Below are positions 60,459 through 64,000 of a stretch of 64,000 bases of DNA, in pieces (the stretch's first letter is position 1; each line of letters starts with the position of its first letter). Position numbers and translations under genes: made by a program. The DNA is from Dyella dinghuensis. GTDB taxonomy: Bacteria; Pseudomonadota; Gammaproteobacteria; Xanthomonadales; Rhodanobacteraceae. The stretch is from assembly GCF_003977615.1 (NCBI RefSeq), contig NZ_RYZR01000007.1, positions 186,001-250,000 on the forward strand, in the 5' to 3' direction. The notes beneath the pieces are model-generated. The model saw only the letters and a program-made list of their open reading frames with translations, searched no databases and had not been told where the DNA came from.

Positions 60459-61970
60459 ATGTTTGTTATGTCTAGGACTCATTCGTCCTCCTCGCGCGTG
60501 GCACTGATCGCATTGGTGACCGCGGCCACTACGCTTTCTGGTTGCACGGTCGGCCCTGATTACCACGGTGCACCACAGGTAGCGAACGACGCCGTGCATG
60601 CGCATACCTTCGTGCGTGCGCCGGTCGGTGGTGTGACGCAGGCACATGCGCCAAGCAAATGGTGGACGACGCTGGACGACGCCAAGCTGGATGCGTTGAT
60701 CGATGCCGCGCTGGCACACAATCAGGATCTGCAAGCGGCGCAGGCACGCCTGCGGGAATCGCGCGCGCAGTTGCAGCAGCAGCGTGCCCAGGAACTGCCG
60801 ACCGTTTCGGCCGATGCAGCGGCGCTGCGTATGCGTGAGCCGGATTTATCCGGTCTGCAGTCATTGCAGCAATCGAACAGCAACACGGCCTCGACAGGAC
60901 AAACCGCAAACACGTCGCACGGCCAAGGTCCGTTGCAACTGTATTCCGCGGGCTTCGATGCGTCCTGGGAAATCGATTTGTTTGGCGGCACGCGCCGCGC
61001 AGTCGAATCTGCTTCCGCCCAAGCCGAGGCGGTCGATGCCGACCTCGCCGACACGCAGGTGTCGCTGGCCGCCGAAGTGGCACAGGCATACATCGGTTTG
61101 CGCGATCAGCAACAGCGTCTCGCCTTGGCCAATCGGTCCGCTGAACTGGAGCAGCAGACGCTCGCGCTGATCAGGCAACGCCGTGCGCGTGGCGTCGGTA
61201 CCGATGCGGATGTCGAACGTCAGACCACGCAAGTTGAAAACACGCGGGCGACATTGATTCCGCTCGACGAGCAAATCACCGAATCGCTGGATCAGCTTGC
61301 CTTGCTCACGGGGCAGGCGCCAGGTGCGTTGGACAACGAATTGTCGGCACCGGGATCGCTACCGACACTGCCCGAGACCGTGGCAATCGATGATCCCGCG
61401 ACGATGCTTCAGCAGCGCCCGGATATCCGCGCCGCGGAACGCCGGCTTGCATCGAGCAATGCGCAGATTGGCGAACACACGGCCGATCTGTTTCCCAAGG
61501 TGACGATGCTTGGCTTCATCGGCTCAAACGCCTCCGATCCAGGACATCTCACGCGGAAAAGCTCGCTCACCTGGCTGGGCGTGCCTTATCTGCAATGGGA
61601 TGTGCTTGATTTCGGCCGCACGCGAGGCGCCATCCGTCAGGCGGAAGCCGGTCGTGACGAAGCGACGGCGCGTTACACGCAGACTGTGCTCGCCGCCTTG
61701 CAAGATGCCAACAACGCGCTATCCCGTTACGGACATCAGCGCGACACCGTGGCGCGCCTTCAGCAGATCGAAGCATCGGCCGATCGTTCCGCGACGCTGA
61801 TGCATCAACGTTACGATGCGGGTGCATCCTCGTTGATCGACCTGCTGGATACCGAGCGCCAGCAGTTCAGCGCGCAACAGAATCGGGTCGAAGGTCAGGC
61901 GGATTTGCTAAAGGACTTTGTATCGTTGCAGAAGAGTCTGGGACTCGGTTGGGTCCCCGCGCAACGATGA
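60459..61970 (+). CDS. Outer-membrane efflux channel lipoprotein, NodT/OprM type
   Basis: The 503-residue protein has a signal peptide with lipobox LSGC and GCTVGPDYH, characteristic of NodT-type RND/MFS outer-membrane factors, and two coiled-coil repeats with WEIDLFGGTRRAVESA and the RPDIRAAERRLA motif. GGAGGG lies 8 bases before the ATG at 60459; an ATG at 60468 is also possible. It forms the exit duct of the efflux system. Confidence 0.94.
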   Translation: MFVMSRTHSSSSRVALIALVTAATTLSGCTVGPDYHGAPQVANDAVHAHTFVRAPVGGVTQAHAPSKWWTTLDDAKLDALIDAALAHNQDLQAAQARLRESRAQLQQQRAQELPTVSADAAALRMREPDLSGLQSLQQSNSNTASTGQTANTSHGQGPLQLYSAGFDASWEIDLFGGTRRAVESASAQAEAVDADLADTQVSLAAEVAQAYIGLRDQQQRLALANRSAELEQQTLALIRQRRARGVGTDADVERQTTQVENTRATLIPLDEQITESLDQLALLTGQAPGALDNELSAPGSLPTLPETVAIDDPATMLQQRPDIRAAERRLASSNAQIGEHTADLFPKVTMLGFIGSNASDPGHLTRKSSLTWLGVPYLQWDVLDFGRTRGAIRQAEAGRDEATARYTQTVLAALQDANNALSRYGHQRDTVARLQQIEASADRSATLMHQRYDAGASSLIDLLDTERQQFSAQQNRVEGQADLLKDFVSLQKSLGLGWVPAQR

Positions 61971-62105
61971 GCGTTCGGCCCGGCAAGCGCTCATTGCAAA
62001 TATAGCGCCCGCTTTGGGCTCGAAGTGGGTGGGCATGCCAAGGCTGGCCTTCCACAATCCTTCAGCGGCTACAATCATTCCGATGAGCACAACGAGCCGG
62101 TATCG

Positions 62106-64000
62106 ATGATCACCTCTCTGCGACGCCGCGGCGTATTCGCGCTGGCGGCGTTGTTGATGTGTGTGTCTTTCGCTCACGCGAATAGCGACCTGCAGCTTCA
62201 ATCGCTCACGACTGACCGCCAGACGCAGCCGTTGTCGATCGACACCCCATCGCCGTTCTTCGCGTGGATGGTGGTCAATGCGCCACGCGGAACAACGCCC
62301 CAGGGTTATCGAATCGAAGTCGCGCGCAGTCTGGCCGCGTTAGCGGCGGATCGCCCCGACATATGGGATAGCGGCCGCATTGCCGGCGATGCCTCGTTCG
62401 ATATTCCTTACGCGGGACCGCCGCTGGCGCCATCGAGCCGGTATTACTGGAAAGTGATCGCGCATACTTCCGCCGGTGACGCGAACGCTACGTCATGGTT
62501 CGAAACGGGGCCGTCGTTGCAGCAATGGTCGCAAGCGCAGTGGATTGGCAAAGCTCCGGGCGGTACGTTGGCCGCGCCATTGTTGCGGCATGTCTTCATC
62601 GTGAAGCGTGGCCTGGAATCCGCGAGGTTGTATGTCGCTGCGGGCGGCTATGCCGACGTGTCGATCAATGCGCAACCCGCAAGCGATGCGGTGCTTTCGC
62701 CCGATTTCACCGACTACGACAAACGTGTTCTTTACCTCGCCCACGACGTCACCGCTTTGTTGCGGCCCGGATCAGCCAATGCCATCGGCATCGAGCTCGG
62801 GCGCGGCTATTACGGGCTCACCAATCCCGATGTGTGGCATTGGGAAAAGGCGCCATGGCACGGCGAACCACGCGTGCGCCTGCTTTTGAAGTTGTGCTAC
62901 GCAGGCGGTCATTGCGAATTCGAAGGTACCGATGCAACGTGGCGCATTCATGACGGGCCAACCTTGCTGGATGACGTGTACGGCGGCGAGAACTACGACG
63001 CGCGTCGCGCACAAGCGGGTTTCGACACCGCGACCTTTGACGATCGCGACTGGTGTGCGGCAGCTGTGCTACCCGCGCCTAAAGGCGTGTTGCAAGCGCA
63101 ACGCGAACCTCCGGTGCGCGTGGCGCAAACTTTGCAGGCGACTTCAGTAACCAAACTGCACGATGGCAGCTACGTGTTCGCGTTTCCGCGTGTCATCGCG
63201 GGGTGGGCAACATTAGCCGTGCAGGCACATGCCGGCAACACGATCGTTTTGCACTACGGCGAAAAGCTTTTGCCCGATGGCAGCGTCGACGACCGCGACG
63301 GTCATCATTACTTCGCGCACGGCCTGCAGACAGACCGCATCACGCTCGCCGACAAAGGCATCGAGCACTGGCATTCGCATTTTTCCTGGAAAGGATTTCG
63401 CTACGTACAAGTGGATGCTTGGCCTGGTGCTGCCCCGTCGCCTGATGCGGTGACTGCTCAGGTCGTGCACTCGGATGTTCCGGTGACCGGTCACTTCAGC
63501 AGCAGCAATCCGTTGCTCGATTGGATTCACACCACTGCCGTCGACACCGTGCTCAACAATCTCTACGGCATACCCACCGACACGCCGATGTACGAGAAGA
63601 ACGGCTGGACCGGCGACGGCATGCTCGGTGCGGACATGATGCTGCGCAACGTGGATGCCGGCACGCTGCTCTCCAAATGGGTGCAGGACATCGACGATGC
63701 GCGTAACGCCGACGGCGCGCCGCTGCTGATCGCACCCAATCCGGGTTGGGGCGATGTGCGCGCGCCACCGTGGCACGCAGCGTATGTGTTGGTTCCGTGG
63801 TCGTTGTACTGGCAGCGCGGTGATCGTCGCGTCTTGGTCGAACACGTCGCTGGCATGGCGCGTTACGTCGACCTTGAATATGCGCGTTCCCCCGGAGGCA
63901 TCGCAAACACGGAGCTGGGCGATTGGGTCAGCCCGAACACCCCAGCCGATGGCGGCAACGCACCGGAGGACAAACGCATCGCCGCAACGGCCTACCTCTA
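62106..64000 (+). CDS. GH78 alpha-L-rhamnosidase, C-terminus cut by window edge
   Basis: The frame runs open from the ATG at 62106 to the right edge (631 codons plus two bases). A signal peptide (about 1-25, ending SFAHA) is followed by Ig-like and carbohydrate-binding beta domains (PFFAWMVVNAPRG, YYWKVIAH) and the start of the catalytic helical barrel with DTPMYEKNGWTGDG, in which Glu is the general acid. It releases terminal L-rhamnose from plant glycosides or pectin. It starts 135 bases after the efflux gene, in a gap without a clear terminator. Confidence 0.92.
   Translation, partial: MITSLRRRGVFALAALLMCVSFAHANSDLQLQSLTTDRQTQPLSIDTPSPFFAWMVVNAPRGTTPQGYRIEVARSLAALAADRPDIWDSGRIAGDASFDIPYAGPPLAPSSRYYWKVIAHTSAGDANATSWFETGPSLQQWSQAQWIGKAPGGTLAAPLLRHVFIVKRGLESARLYVAAGGYADVSINAQPASDAVLSPDFTDYDKRVLYLAHDVTALLRPGSANAIGIELGRGYYGLTNPDVWHWEKAPWHGEPRVRLLLKLCYAGGHCEFEGTDATWRIHDGPTLLDDVYGGENYDARRAQAGFDTATFDDRDWCAAAVLPAPKGVLQAQREPPVRVAQTLQATSVTKLHDGSYVFAFPRVIAGWATLAVQAHAGNTIVLHYGEKLLPDGSVDDRDGHHYFAHGLQTDRITLADKGIEHWHSHFSWKGFRYVQVDAWPGAAPSPDAVTAQVVHSDVPVTGHFSSSNPLLDWIHTTAVDTVLNNLYGIPTDTPMYEKNGWTGDGMLGADMMLRNVDAGTLLSKWVQDIDDARNADGAPLLIAPNPGWGDVRAPPWHAAYVLVPWSLYWQRGDRRVLVEHVAGMARYVDLEYARSPGGIANTELGDWVSPNTPADGGNAPEDKRIAATAYL

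Overview
The window is GC-rich, densely coded and typical of a gammaproteobacterial chromosome. Gene content points to the Xanthomonadales, most likely a Rhodanobacteraceae member (Dyella/Luteibacter/Rhodanobacter-like): a pilS–sucCD neighbourhood, a ruvC-ruvA-kup-ruvB-ybgC-tolQRAB-pal-cpoB-queE-queC block, many TonB-dependent receptors and plant-polymer hydrolases, and an exact Xanthomonas-type xyl-box. This placement is inferred from protein families and synteny; no database search was possible.

Layout. 1-6745: a glucobiose-utilisation locus with a TonB-dependent receptor (cut by the left edge), a fused GH65 phosphorylase/beta-phosphoglucomutase, and a divergent LacI-type regulator with a tandem palindromic operator between them. 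6767-10726: a PilS-type sensor kinase without PilR, then sucCD with a strong terminator. 10791-14166: a REP-like inverted pair, then a two-gene unit of an acetoacetate-decarboxylase-like protein and a large FAD protein. 14182-17820: a membrane diguanylate cyclase and nadE. 17904-23593: bamD, rluD, pgeF and clpB, with a 293-bp, almost fully palindromic element filling the bamD-rluD gap. 23785-28600: a Tat-exported phospholipase C and a second TonB receptor. 28855-37323: a cobalamin riboswitch driving a nine-gene late cobalamin operon (cobO, cobB, cbiB, cobD, cobQ, cobU, cobT, cobC, cobS). 37423-41310: an FmdB-like zinc ribbon protein, aspS, a lipase-like hydrolase and a YebC protein. 41348-52672: Holliday-junction, potassium, Tol-Pal and queuosine genes ending in tRNA-Lys. 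52903-64000: an epoxide hydrolase, a GH67 alpha-glucuronidase, a TetR-controlled tripartite efflux system, and a GH78 alpha-L-rhamnosidase cut by the right edge.

How the genes work together. The GH65-PGM fusion, LacI regulator and receptor form a pathway from an imported glucobiose to glucose 6-phosphate. The cob genes form one translationally linked chain starting from a 14-codon leader ORF whose ribosome site can be hidden in a hairpin just after the riboswitch. Tol-Pal with CpoB maintains the envelope during division. The GH67 and GH78 enzymes and two receptors suggest life on plant polysaccharides.

Most unusual signals: (1) the pseudo-symmetric twin-hairpin element at 18829-19121, with two 98-nt hairpins of equal layout but different stem sequence inside perfect 31-bp arms; (2) the riboswitch-leader-peptide-coupled cob chain; (3) a shared operator motif linking the LacI locus to the distant second TonB receptor. 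No phage, insertion sequence, CRISPR array or rRNA gene was seen.
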